In this document: piece by piece, positions 8,762 to 17,001 of the stretch
Numbering within the stretch: position 1 is the stretch's first letter
Layout: every line of letters starts with the position of its first letter
From: VFZN01 sp050249615
GTDB taxonomy: Bacteria; Acidobacteriota; Vicinamibacteria; Vicinamibacterales; UBA2999
Direction of reading: 5' to 3'
Assembly: GCA_050249615.1 (NCBI GenBank)
Contig: JBFWQE010000011.1
Span: 3,672-67,671, forward strand
DNA: 64,000 nucleotides
Made by a program: the position numbers and the translations under genes
The notes under the pieces: model-generated
What the model saw: the letters and a program-made list of their open reading frames with translations, nothing else
Told to the model about the DNA's origin: nothing
The model's database searches: none

Positions 8762-10082
8762 GGGCCTTCCGCCCGATGTCGCGGCGGAACTGCATGCCCT
8801 CGAAACGGACTCGCGAGACCGCCTCGTAGACCCGTGCGATGGAGGCCTCGTACGACGAGCCGCGCGCGACGAGCGTCATCACGCGTCCCCCGGCGGTGAC
8901 CAGGGCGTGACCAGAGGCCTTCACGCCGGCGAAGAACGCCAGGACGTCGGGATACTCGTGGGCGAGATGCTCGAGCCCTTCGATGGGCCGGCCCGTCTCG
9001 ACCTCCCCCGGATACCCCTTCGCCGCCAGGACTACGCCGACGGCGCAAGCGCCCGTCGCGACCAGGGGTGCTCCTGCGACCGCCGCGCCGTCCGGCCCGG
9101 CTCCCGGCCCCCGGCTGCCGGCCCACTGCAGCCGTCCCTCCGCGGCGGCCATCAGCGTTGGCGCCAGCGGCCCATCGACGAGCGGGAGCACGACCTGCGC
9201 CTCGGGATCACCGAAGCGGACGTTGAACTCGATGACCTTCGGGCCGTCCGCGGTGAGCATCAGGCCGCAGTACAGAAATCCCCGGAACGGCGTGCCTTCG
9301 CTCGCCATGCCGCCCAGCACGGGCTGGACGATGTCGCGCTCGATCGTGCCCTGCAGGTCGGACCCGACCAGCGGGCTGGGCGCAAACGCCCCCATGCCGC
9401 CCGTGTTGGGCCCGCGGTCGTCATCGAAGATGCGCTTGTGATCCTGCGCGGTCCCGATCGTCACGAAGCGCTCGCCGTCGGCCGCCACGAAGAACGACAC
9501 CTCGGGGCCCGTGAGGCACTCCTCGAGGACGAGCCGGCTGCCGGCCTCGCCAAAGGCCCGATCGACCATGGCCGTTCGAACCGCCGCCTCTGCCTCGGCC
9601 CGGTCCCGGGCGACGACCACCCCCTTGCCCGCGGCGAGCCCGTCAGCCTTCACGACCACGCGGTCGCCGAGCTCGCCTCCCTGGAGCACTTTTAGCGCGT
9701 CGCCGGCAGATCCACACACCTTGTAGCGCGCGGTCGGCACGCCGTGCCGGGCCATGAAATCCTTCGCGAAGGCCTTGCTGGTCTCGAGCTGCGCGGCGGC
9801 CGCCGATGGGCCGAAGATCCGTCGTCCGGCAGCCTGGAAGCGGTCGGCGATCCCGGCCGCCAGGGGCGCCTCGGGGCCGACAATCGTGAGGTCGGTGTTG
9901 AGCGAGGTCGCCAGGTCCAGGACGGCATCGGGATCGACGGGATTCACGGCGGCCAGCTCGACCGTTCGCGACATGCCGGCGTTCCCGGGGGCACAGGTGA
10001 CGGAGGTGACGTCCGGGTCGAGTGCCAGCCGCCAGCAGAGCGCGTGCTCACGCGCGCCGGAACCAAGGACGAGGATGCGCAT
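8751..10082 (-). CDS. purD: Phosphoribosylamine-glycine ligase (GAR synthetase)
   Basis: PurD joins glycine to phosphoribosylamine using ATP, the second purine step, directly after PurF. The 443-residue product has the N-terminal Rossmann-like start MRILVLGSGAREHAL and the substrate motif PGNAG. The ATP-grasp domain includes VVVKADGLAAGKGVVVA, and the family signature follows at HKRIFDDDRGPNTGGMGA. It is the only pur gene here outside the main leftward block. No Shine-Dalgarno is visible before the ATG. Confidence 0.96.
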   Translation of the reverse strand: MRILVLGSGAREHALCWRLALDPDVTSVTCAPGNAGMSRTVELAAVNPVDPDAVLDLATSLNTDLTIVGPEAPLAAGIADRFQAAGRRIFGPSAAAAQLETSKAFAKDFMARHGVPTARYKVCGSAGDALKVLQGGELGDRVVVKADGLAAGKGVVVARDRAEAEAAVRTAMVDRAFGEAGSRLVLEECLTGPEVSFFVAADGERFVTIGTAQDHKRIFDDDRGPNTGGMGAFAPSPLVGSDLQGTIERDIVQPVLGGMASEGTPFRGFLYCGLMLTADGPKVIEFNVRFGDPEAQVVLPLVDGPLAPTLMAAAEGRLQWAGSRGPGAGPDGAAVAGAPLVATGACAVGVVLAAKGYPGEVETGRPIEGLEHLAHEYPDVLAFFAGVKASGHALVTAGGRVMTLVARGSSYEASIARVYEAVSRVRFEGMQFRRDIGRKALTR

Positions 10083-10176
10083 GCGTCAGAATTGGAGGTT
10101 GAAGGAATCGGACGGCGAAAGAGGATGAAGAAGAGAAGGAGCCGGGCCTGAAAGCAGGACGCAGCAAGGGGGACGA

Positions 10177-10230
10177 CCCAGGCTAAGTCCATTCCCTGGA
10201 ATACCCAGGCTAAGTCCATTCCCTGGAATA
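10177..10230. repeat. Perfect 27-bp tandem repeat, two copies
   Basis: Two adjacent identical 27-bp units (10177-10203 and 10204-10230) begin CCCAGGCTAAG and end CCCTGGAATA. Each unit contains short inverted words, CCAGG/CCTGG and TTCC/GGAA, so each copy could fold. The identity of the copies suggests recent duplication or conservation. Confidence 0.9.
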
Positions 10231-10287
10231 GTTTATCTGCGGGATCTGCGCAATCTGCGGCATCAGCGTTCGCCGCATCAGCGTTCA
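10231..10287. repeat. ATCTGCGG / GCATCAGCGTTC short-word array
   Basis: ATCTGCGG, ATCTGCGC and ATCTGCGG follow each other, then the 12-mer GCATCAGCGTTC occurs twice, 15 bp apart. A related word, CCGCAGATGACGCAG, recurs at 44.2 kb in the opposite orientation, so this is a dispersed degenerate family rather than a single event. Confidence 0.7.
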
Positions 10288-10428
10288 TCCTGCGGCCCCG
10301 TCGCGTCCGCCTCGGCGTTGTGGTAGCCTAGCATGCTTGACCACTCCTCCGAGGATGGGAGGTAGGGGTCGGCACGAGGCGATGGCCAGCGGCTGTCGTC
10401 ATCCCAGGCAGAAAGGGGGTGTTTGCTT

Positions 10429-10626
10429 ATGGCCGAAGTCAAGATCCAGGAAGGCGAGTCGATTGAGAGTGCGCTGCGCCGCTTCAAGCGCAAGGTGCAG
10501 CAGGAAGACATCATCAAGGACATCAAGAAGCACTCCTTCTATCTGAAGCCGGGCGACAAGCGCCGCGCGAAGCAGGCGCTGGCGCGCAAGCGCAACCGGA
10601 AGAAGATGCGCCGGGAGACCGACTAG
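10429..10626 (+). CDS. rpsU: 30S ribosomal protein S21
   Basis: S21 is a small basic protein of the 30S subunit that supports initiation. The 65-residue sequence shows the family pattern: VKIQEGESIESALRRFKRK, a central QQEDIIKDIKKH and a very basic helical tail (RRAKQALARKRNRKKM). A purine-rich GAAAGGGGG precedes the ATG by ten bases. A TTG two codons upstream is less likely. An intrinsic terminator follows within 30 bp, so it appears monocistronic. Confidence 0.96.
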   Translation: MAEVKIQEGESIESALRRFKRKVQQEDIIKDIKKHSFYLKPGDKRRAKQALARKRNRKKMRRETD

Positions 10627-10653
10627 CTTGTGGTAACATTCGGCACCTTTTTG

Positions 10654-10674
10654 CGGGCATAAGCGCCCGTTTTT
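10654..10674 (+). terminator. Intrinsic terminator after rpsU
   Basis: CGGGC (10654-10658) pairs with GCCCG (10665-10669) around a six-base loop and is followed by five T residues. It lies 28 bp past the rpsU stop and before the STAS gene. Confidence 0.75.
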
Positions 10675-10708
10675 CAAGGCTTTCAACACACGTCAGGGGA
10701 TACCGGGC

Positions 10709-11047
10709 ATGGAAATCGCCGAGCGCACGGTGAACGACGTCACGATTCTCGACCTGAAGGGCAAGATGACCCTCGGCGAGGGTGACGAGCTGCTGAAGGA
10801 CCGGATCAACAGCCTTCTCGCGGCAGGCCGCAAGAAGCTGTTGCTGAATCTGGAAGGTGTGCCGTACATCGACAGCGCGGGTCTCGGCGAGGTCGTCCGG
10901 ACCTACACCACGGTGAGCCGGCAGGGTGGCAGCCTGAAGCTGCTGAACCTGACCAAGCGCATCGAGGACCTGCTGTCGATCACGAAGCTGCTGACGGTAT
11001 TCGAGACGTTCGACTCGGAGGCAGAGGCCGTCCAGAGCTACAAGTAA
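10709..11047 (+). CDS. STAS-domain anti-sigma factor antagonist (SpoIIAA/RsbV-like)
   Basis: The 112-residue product is a complete single STAS domain. The hallmark YIDSAGLGEVV carries the serine phosphorylated by partner anti-sigma kinases in SpoIIAA/RsbV proteins. The start (MEIAERTVNDVTILDLKG) and the helix GGSLKLLNL are typical. It would switch partners with an anti-sigma kinase to release a sigma factor, but no such kinase, PP2C phosphatase or sigma gene is in the window. CAGGGGAT before the ATG may be the Shine-Dalgarno. The glycosyltransferase cluster begins just downstream. Confidence 0.9.
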   Translation: MEIAERTVNDVTILDLKGKMTLGEGDELLKDRINSLLAAGRKKLLLNLEGVPYIDSAGLGEVVRTYTTVSRQGGSLKLLNLTKRIEDLLSITKLLTVFETFDSEAEAVQSYK

Positions 11048-11069
11048 CGTGGAGGGGCGGTCCCCCGTG

Positions 11070-11945
11070 ATGAGCGTCCTGTTGTCGCTCAGACCGGAGC
11101 AGTGGACCAAGAACCTCATTGTCTTCGCGGCGTTGATCTTCGCGCGCCGCCTGCTCGACCCGGCCGCCGTCGCGCTCGCGTTGGCGGCCTTTTTGATTTT
11201 CTGCGCGCTCTCCGGGGCCGTCTACCTGTTGAACGACGTCTCGGATCGCGAGGTCGATCGGCTGCACCCGCGGAAGTCGCAGCGGCCGATCGCCTCGGGC
11301 GCGCTGTCTGCGGGGGCCGCGCTGTCGTGGGCGGTGGCGCTCATCGGCAGCGGCGTGGCCGTCGCGTTCTGGCTCCAGCCGTCGTTCGGCTGGGCGGCCG
11401 CCGCGTATGTCGCGTTGCAGGCGCTCTACACGAGCGTCCTCAAGCACGTCGTCATCGTCGACGTCATGGCGATTGCGATGGGCTTCGTGCTCCGCGCCGT
11501 CGCGGGTGGCCTGGTGATCGGGGTGCCGGTCAGCGACTGGCTGCTGGTCTGCACCATCCTGCTGGCCTTGTTCCTGGGCCTCAGCAAGCGGCGGCACGAA
11601 ATCACGCTGCTCGCCGCCGGGGCCGCGGGGCATCGCCGCATTCTGGAGGAGTACGATCCGTATTTGCTCGATCAGATGATCGCGGTGGTCGCCGCCTCGA
11701 CGCTGGTGGCCTACATCATCTACTGCCTGAGCCCCGAGACGACCGAGCGGTTCGGCACGCACTGGCTGGTGCTGACCGTCCCGTTCCCGATCTACGGCCT
11801 CTTCCGGTACCTCTACCTCGTCCATCGCAAGGACGCGGGCGGGAGCCCATCGGACGCGCTGCTGAACGATCGGCCGCTGATGACCTGCGTGGCGGTGTGG
11901 GGGCTGGCGGTGGCCGCGATCATCTATCGGCCATTCGGGTCGTGA
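11070..11945 (+). CDS. UbiA-family prenyltransferase, decaprenyl-phosphate phosphoribosyltransferase-like
   Basis: The 291-residue product is an integral membrane protein with about eight to nine helices. The first conserved motif is NDVSDREVDRLHPRKSQRP (residues 55 onward). This form, ending in HPRKSQRPIASG, resembles mycobacterial DPPR synthase (Rv3806c type), which transfers phosphoribose from PRPP to decaprenyl phosphate, more than UbiA or MenA. The second Asp-rich region is DVMAIAMGFVLRAVAGG. A role in making a lipid-linked sugar donor would suit the following glycosyltransferases. No DPPR phosphatase or DprE-type epimerase is visible, so the exact substrate is open. The start is the ATG at 11070; GTG codons at 11049 and 11067 are alternatives. 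Confidence 0.82.
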   Translation: MSVLLSLRPEQWTKNLIVFAALIFARRLLDPAAVALALAAFLIFCALSGAVYLLNDVSDREVDRLHPRKSQRPIASGALSAGAALSWAVALIGSGVAVAFWLQPSFGWAAAAYVALQALYTSVLKHVVIVDVMAIAMGFVLRAVAGGLVIGVPVSDWLLVCTILLALFLGLSKRRHEITLLAAGAAGHRRILEEYDPYLLDQMIAVVAASTLVAYIIYCLSPETTERFGTHWLVLTVPFPIYGLFRYLYLVHRKDAGGSPSDALLNDRPLMTCVAVWGLAVAAIIYRPFGS

Positions 11946-11952
11946 CCAACTA

Positions 11953-13236
11953 ATGGCACGCTCGACGGTCGCGATACTGAAAACGTCGCCCGCGACGGTC
12001 CTCGCGGACTACCACGAGCTGATGAACCTGGCCGGGTACCAGGACGTCCTGGCCAAGGACGCCGACACCGCGCTCAAGGTCAACATCTCGTGGCACTTCT
12101 TCTTTCCGGGATCGTCGACCACGCCGTGGCAGCTCGACGGCGTCGTGCGCGCCCTGCTGGCCGACGGGTATTCCCGCGACCTCATCCACGCCTGCCACAA
12201 CCGCACCGTCGTCATCGACGCGCACCTGGGCGAGCGCGAGAACAAGCAGCTGAACGTCGTCGAGGCCCACGGGCTGCGGAACATCCACCTCTACGAGGGC
12301 GACGAGCCCTGGATTCACATCCGGGACGCCGTCGGCGACCTCTCGAAGGAGTTCCTCTGCCTGAACGACGTCTACCCGGACGGGTTCATGATCCCGCGCC
12401 GCTTCATCGGCGAGAACATCATCCACCTCCCCACGGTCAAGACGCACGTCTTCACGACCACGACGGGCGCGATGAAGAACGCGTTCGGGGGCCTGCTGAA
12501 CGAGCGCCGGCACTGGACCCACCCGGTCATCCACGAGACGCTCGTGGATCTCCTGATGATCCAGAAGCGGATCCACCGCGGGGTGTTCGCGGTGATGGAC
12601 GGCACCTTCGCGGGCGACGGCCCGGGACCGCGCTGCATGGTGCCGCACGTGAAGAACGTCATCCTGGCCAGCGCTGACCAGGTGGCCATCGACGCGGTGG
12701 CGGCCCGGCTGATGGGATTCGATCCGCTGTCCATCAAGTACATCCGCCTGGCCCACGACGCGGGCCTCGGCTGCGGCGATCCGCGCGAAATCGGGATCGT
12801 CGGCGACGTCGAGGCCGCAGCCGAGCGCTGGAACTTCGTCGGACCGTTCCGCGAGATGACGTTCGCGGCGCGCATGCAGCACAAGATCTACTGGGGGCCG
12901 CTCAGGACGCCGATCGAGTGGTCGCTGAAGACGGTGCTGGCGCCGTGGGCCTATCTCGCCAGCGTGCTGTATCACGACAGTTTCTGGTACCCGCTGCTCG
13001 CGGAACGCCAGATGAAGCAAGTGCTGGACAGCCCCTGGGGGAGGCTGTTCCAGAACTGGGAGAGGCTGACGCCGGACACGAGCGGCTTCCCGCAGGTCGG
13101 CGACGCGTCGGCGGCGGTGCCCCGCACGGGCATGCGGGCGTTCGCGAAGTCGATCGGCATCCTGGGCACGTGCCTGAAAGAAGCACCCGAGTTTGCCAGC
13201 CGCCGGCGGCACAAGCAGCCGCGATCGGCGGCGTGA
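11953..13236 (+). CDS. DUF362-family protein
   Basis: The 427-residue product contains the DUF362 core: VNISWHFFFPGSSTTPW near the start, the conserved IHLPTVKTHVFTTTTGAMKN around 160-180, and ILASADQVAIDAVAARLMGFD around 240. Some family members carry C-terminal 4Fe-4S ferredoxin domains; none is visible here. The C-terminal third is instead a unique region with amphipathic aromatic helices (LAPWAYLASVLYHDSFWYP). The function of DUF362 is unknown. It starts 8 bp after the UbiA gene and precedes the Arg-rich protein by 8 bp, so it belongs to this envelope cluster. Confidence 0.85.
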   Translation: MARSTVAILKTSPATVLADYHELMNLAGYQDVLAKDADTALKVNISWHFFFPGSSTTPWQLDGVVRALLADGYSRDLIHACHNRTVVIDAHLGERENKQLNVVEAHGLRNIHLYEGDEPWIHIRDAVGDLSKEFLCLNDVYPDGFMIPRRFIGENIIHLPTVKTHVFTTTTGAMKNAFGGLLNERRHWTHPVIHETLVDLLMIQKRIHRGVFAVMDGTFAGDGPGPRCMVPHVKNVILASADQVAIDAVAARLMGFDPLSIKYIRLAHDAGLGCGDPREIGIVGDVEAAAERWNFVGPFREMTFAARMQHKIYWGPLRTPIEWSLKTVLAPWAYLASVLYHDSFWYPLLAERQMKQVLDSPWGRLFQNWERLTPDTSGFPQVGDASAAVPRTGMRAFAKSIGILGTCLKEAPEFASRRRHKQPRSAA

Positions 13237-13244
13237 GGAGTTCC

Positions 13245-14171
13245 ATGGCCGATTTCAACATCCGATCCGAGTCGGTGGACGTCGAGCAGATCATGACCCA
13301 GATCCGCGGACGCATCGCCGAGAAGCGCGGGGTGGACTACACCGAGGAGCAGATCCGCGAGCTGGCCAACGTCCGGCTCGAGAAGTTCCTCGATCCGAAG
13401 AACCTCCGCTCGGACCTGCTCGAGCAGTTCCGGCGAAGCCGGCCGGCCATCAAGGTCGACCCGGCGGCGTTCGAGCCGCCCTACACCTTCGACGACCAGA
13501 CCCTGTTCGCGTCACACCGCGCGCCGCTCCGGTTCATCCGGAAGCTGCTGCTGCCCATCCTGAAACTGTTCTTCAATCCGAACACGCTCAACCAGGTGCT
13601 GCACACGCAGGCGCAGTTCAACGTCGAGCTCCTCAAGCGCGACGCCACGCGCCGCATCGAGCGCGCCGAGTGGAACGCCCTGTACTACGAGGTGCTGCAC
13701 AACCTCGTGCTCGAGACCACGCGGATGGGCATCGAGGTCAAGAACCTGCGGATGCGCGTCGAGTCGCTCTCGAGCCGCCTCGACTTCAGCGAGCGCCGCG
13801 TGCGCGCGCTCGAAGGGGTGGTGCAGTACCGTCCCGAGGCCCTGCGCTCCCGGGATCGGCGCGAGCTTCCGCCGGAGGCGGCGGCGGGCGCGGCCACCGA
13901 GGGCGTGGTGGCCGAGGGGCTCGAGGCCGCCGGTGAGATGGCGCAAGCGGGGGGCCGTCCCGACAGTGAGGGCGCGTCGCGCCGGCGCCGGCGGCGACGC
14001 CGCGGCCGCCGCGGCGGTCGCGAGGGCCTGCCGGGCGAGGCGCCCGCAGGCGGCGGAGACGACACGCAGGCGGCGGACGCGGGCGGCGAGGCCGGATCCG
14101 ACGCCGACGCGGATGCCTTTGTGGACGAGGGTCCCGACGCCGAGGATCCGTCCACGCCAGACGCGCAGTGA
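13245..14171 (+). CDS. Coiled-coil protein with Arg-rich and acidic C-terminal tail
   Basis: The 308-residue product starts MADFNIRSESVDVEQIMTQI, a helical N-terminus that resembles the leader helix of some polysaccharide-cluster methyltransferases. No methyltransferase domain follows. A central region (about 105-200) has hydrophobic helices and heptads around LRMRVESLSSRLDF, probably a coiled coil. The last 100 residues are low complexity: a run of eight Arg followed by GRRGGR, then an acidic Gly/Ala/Asp tail. The start has GTGAGGAG seven bases upstream. It overlaps the next glycosyltransferase by GTGA. Function is unknown; an assembly or tethering role in glycan synthesis is only inferred from position. 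Confidence 0.75.
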   Translation: MADFNIRSESVDVEQIMTQIRGRIAEKRGVDYTEEQIRELANVRLEKFLDPKNLRSDLLEQFRRSRPAIKVDPAAFEPPYTFDDQTLFASHRAPLRFIRKLLLPILKLFFNPNTLNQVLHTQAQFNVELLKRDATRRIERAEWNALYYEVLHNLVLETTRMGIEVKNLRMRVESLSSRLDFSERRVRALEGVVQYRPEALRSRDRRELPPEAAAGAATEGVVAEGLEAAGEMAQAGGRPDSEGASRRRRRRRRGRRGGREGLPGEAPAGGGDDTQAADAGGEAGSDADADAFVDEGPDAEDPSTPDAQ

Positions 14172-15751
14172 AGGTCGCGATTGTCGTCCAGCGCTACGGC
14201 GCGGACATCAGCGGCGGCGCGGAGCTGCACGCCCGGTACATCGCCGAGCACCTGGTCCGGCACGTGGCGGTCGAGGTCCTGACCACGTGCGCGTCCGACT
14301 ACATCACGTGGCGCAACGAGCGCCCGGAGGGCGTGGAATCCGTCAACGGTGTGCCGGTGCGGCGATTCCCGGTGGCACGCGAGCGCGTGCCGAAAGAGTT
14401 CGGCGACTGGTCCGCGCGCGTGTTCGATCAGGCGCACTCGGTCGGCGACGAACTCGCCTGGCTCGACGCCGAGGGACCGACGAGCCCAGCCCTGGTGCAG
14501 CACATCCAGTCGCATGCCGGGGACTACGACTTCTTCGTGTTCTTCAGCTTCCGCTACTACCACGCCTTCCACGGCGCCAGGGCGGCGGCGGGAAAGGCCA
14601 TCCTCGTGCCGACGGCCGAGCGCGACGGCGCCCTGGGCTTGAGCCTGTTTCCGCCCGTCTTCCGGGGTGTGCGGGCGCTCATGTACAACTCGTGGGAGGA
14701 GCGTGCGCTCATCAACGCGGTGTCGGGCAACACGGACGTGCCCGGCGTGGTGGTGGGCGTGGGATCGGACATCCCCGAGCAGACCAACCCTGCCCGCTTC
14801 CGCCAGAAGTTCGGGCTCCGCGATCGGTTCGCCATCTATGTCGGCCGCATCGACGAGAACAAGGGCTGCAAGGAACTGTTCGACTTCTTCGAGCACTACT
14901 CCTCGGCGCTCGTCGATGGCCTCCACCTGGTGCTGATCGGCACGCCGGTCATCGAGATTCCGAAGCACCCGCGCATCCACCACCTGGGGTTCGTGACGGA
15001 CGAGGACAAGTTCGACGCCATCGCGGCCTCCGAGCTGCTGATCATGCCGTCCTACTTCGAGAGCCTGTCGATGGTGGCGCTCGAGGCCTGGGCGCTCGGC
15101 AAGCCCGTGCTGGCCAATGCCGCCTGCGACGTGCTGCACGGGCAGTGCCTGCGGAGCAACGCGGGCCTGTTCTACGACGGATTCCACGAGTTCTTCGAGA
15201 CGCTCCGCACGCTGGACGGCAACAGCTCGCTCGCCGCGGCCCTCGGCCAGAATGGTCACGCCTACTATCAGCGCCACTACACGTGGCCCGTCATCGAGCG
15301 CAAGTACACGGATATGCTCGACCGGCTGAAGCGCGAGCCCGACACCACGGTGATGGAACCACTGCCAGGCTGGTGGGCGAGGCGCCGGCGCGTGCTCGAG
15401 CCCGCCAACGCGGTCGTGGCGCGCCTGCCACGGGGCGCCGCCAAGGTGCCGGAGGCTACCCGAGCGGAAGGGCGCTCGAGGAGGGATGAATCGAAGCCGG
15501 CTCGGGTCGCGGATGGTGCCCCACGTCCCGCCGCCGGCGCGGATCGGCGGCCCCCCGATCGGCGCGGAGGCCCCCGGAGGGACAACCGGGAAACCCGCCC
15601 CGCGATGCCCGGCACGCGGCCCGCCGTCGCGCCCCCCTCGTCGTCACGCGATCGGCAGCCGTCACCGGATCGCCAGTCTGCGGCCGCGCAGGGAGACCGC
15701 GGGCGGCGGCGGCCCTTCCGCGGCCGGCGCCGCTCCACAGGAGGGCGATGA
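14168..15751 (+). CDS. GT4-type glycosyltransferase A with disordered basic tail
   Basis: The 527-residue product has a GT-B fold glycosyltransferase in its first 385 residues: start VAIVVQRYGADISGGAELH, acceptor-domain pattern VEVLTTCASDYITW, donor domain IYVGRIDENKGCKELFDFF, and the EX7E motif FESLSMVALEAWALGKPVL near residue 300. The final 140 residues are Arg/Pro/Ser/Asp-rich and disordered, ending GRRRPFRGRRRSTGGR. It is a close paralogue of the glycosyltransferase at 18104, which lacks the tail. Donor and acceptor sugars cannot be read from the sequence. Start and stop both overlap neighbours by four bases. Confidence 0.87.
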   Translation: MKVAIVVQRYGADISGGAELHARYIAEHLVRHVAVEVLTTCASDYITWRNERPEGVESVNGVPVRRFPVARERVPKEFGDWSARVFDQAHSVGDELAWLDAEGPTSPALVQHIQSHAGDYDFFVFFSFRYYHAFHGARAAAGKAILVPTAERDGALGLSLFPPVFRGVRALMYNSWEERALINAVSGNTDVPGVVVGVGSDIPEQTNPARFRQKFGLRDRFAIYVGRIDENKGCKELFDFFEHYSSALVDGLHLVLIGTPVIEIPKHPRIHHLGFVTDEDKFDAIAASELLIMPSYFESLSMVALEAWALGKPVLANAACDVLHGQCLRSNAGLFYDGFHEFFETLRTLDGNSSLAAALGQNGHAYYQRHYTWPVIERKYTDMLDRLKREPDTTVMEPLPGWWARRRRVLEPANAVVARLPRGAAKVPEATRAEGRSRRDESKPARVADGAPRPAAGADRRPPDRRGGPRRDNRETRPAMPGTRPAVAPPSSSRDRQPSPDRQSAAAQGDRGRRRPFRGRRRSTGGR

Positions 15752-17001
15752 GCATGCCGCCAGCGGTGCACCAGGTCCTGGCCACGCTCGGCTACGGCGA
15801 CGCGATCGGCAACGAGGTGCTCGGCATCCAGCGCGTGTTGCGGGCCGCGGGCTACGAGTCGGAGATCTTCGTCGAGACCGCGGATTCCAGGCTCGAGCAC
15901 CTCACCGAGGACTACCGTGACCTGCCGGCGGCCAGCCATCCCGACAACGTCCTGCTGCACCATTTCTCACTGGGCTCGAGGGCGTCCCGCATGGCCTACG
16001 CGCTGCCGGAGCGGATGGCGCTCATCTATCACAACATCACGCCGCCCGAGTACTTCATCGACATCCATCCGCGGCTGGTGCAGCTCTGCTACCTGGGCCG
16101 CCGGGAGCTGGGCCTCTACGCCAACCGCTGCGAGCTGGGTCTGGGCGACTCGGAGTACAACCGCCAGGAACTCGAGGCACTCGGCTTCCCACGTACCGAC
16201 GTGCTGCCGGTCGTCCCCGATTTCTCGCACCTGGCCGGCCCTCCCAACTTCATGCAGGCGGGCGCCTTCGACGATGCCTGGGTCAACGTGCTGTTCGTGG
16301 GCCGCATGATTCCCAACAAGCGGATCGACGACGTGATCCGCTGCTTCCATGCGTACAACCGCTGGTTCAACCCGCGCTCGCGCCTGCTCCTGGTGGGATC
16401 GCACGCCGGCTTCGAGCGGTACGTCTCGATGCTGCAGGACATGGTCGACCGCCTTGGCGTGCCCCACGTGCACTTCCTCGGCCACGTCAGCAACGACGAG
16501 CTCGCGGCCTACTACGAGCTGGCAGACGTGTTCCTGTGCGCGAGCGAGCACGAGGGCTTCTGCGTGCCCCTCGTCGAGTCGTTCCACATGGGCGTACCGG
16601 TCCTGGCGTATGCGGCCGCAGCGGTGCCGGGAACCATGGACGGGGCCGGCATCCTCTACCACCAGAAGGACCCGCTCAAGGTCGCGGCGCTGATCGACAT
16701 GATCGCCACCGATCGGGACCTTGCGGCCCGCATCGTGCAAGGCCAGGACGAGGCTCTCGACCGGCTCGAGCGGAAGGACTTCGGGGGGACGCTCCTTCGC
16801 TTCGTGGACCAGCTCCGGCAGGCCCCGCCGCGCGAGCACCCGCCCGTGGCCTTCGACTTCTGGGAGCAGGTCACCGAGGCGGAAGAGATGGACGAGATTC
16901 GTCCATTCCGCCCGGCGGCGTTCCAGGCCCTCCCCAAACCCCAGGAAGTCGGGAGCCGGCAGCCCGAGGCCGGGACCGGCGGTGGATCGAAGGCGCGATG
17001 A
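15748..17001 (+). CDS. GT4-type glycosyltransferase B
   Basis: The 417-residue product is a GT-B glycosyltransferase. The N-domain contains LIYHNITPPEYF and GDSEYNRQELEALGF. The C-domain has VLFVGRMIPNKRIDDVIRCF, then the EX7E motif EGFCVPLVE within ASEHEGFCVPLVESFHMG. It is most similar to the next gene, sharing HN(I/V)TP, the GDS(E/D)YNRQELE block and the SEHEGFCVPL loop. The C-terminal 50 residues (after VAFDFWEQV) are Pro/Gly-rich and probably flexible. The ATG overlaps the previous stop by ATGA. Substrates are unknown. Confidence 0.88.
   Translation: MSMPPAVHQVLATLGYGDAIGNEVLGIQRVLRAAGYESEIFVETADSRLEHLTEDYRDLPAASHPDNVLLHHFSLGSRASRMAYALPERMALIYHNITPPEYFIDIHPRLVQLCYLGRRELGLYANRCELGLGDSEYNRQELEALGFPRTDVLPVVPDFSHLAGPPNFMQAGAFDDAWVNVLFVGRMIPNKRIDDVIRCFHAYNRWFNPRSRLLLVGSHAGFERYVSMLQDMVDRLGVPHVHFLGHVSNDELAAYYELADVFLCASEHEGFCVPLVESFHMGVPVLAYAAAAVPGTMDGAGILYHQKDPLKVAALIDMIATDRDLAARIVQGQDEALDRLERKDFGGTLLRFVDQLRQAPPREHPPVAFDFWEQVTEAEEMDEIRPFRPAAFQALPKPQEVGSRQPEAGTGGGSKAR

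Larger units (their letters stand above)
10083..10428. other. 346-bp intergenic region between divergent purD and rpsU
   Basis: This is the longest gap in the window. From left to right it holds the purD upstream region, a perfect 27-bp tandem duplication, an array of ATCTGCGG/GCATCAGCGTTC-like words, and the rpsU leader. A TAGCAT hexamer at 10329-10334 could serve rpsU, giving a leader near 90 nt; a clear -35 is not visible. I see no tRNA or small gene in it. Confidence 0.6.

Noticed and set aside
9944..10288. A 114-codon minus-strand frame encoding a repeated FQGMDLAWV peptide
   Set aside because: The repeat is only the translated 27-bp DNA duplication, and the frame overlaps purD.
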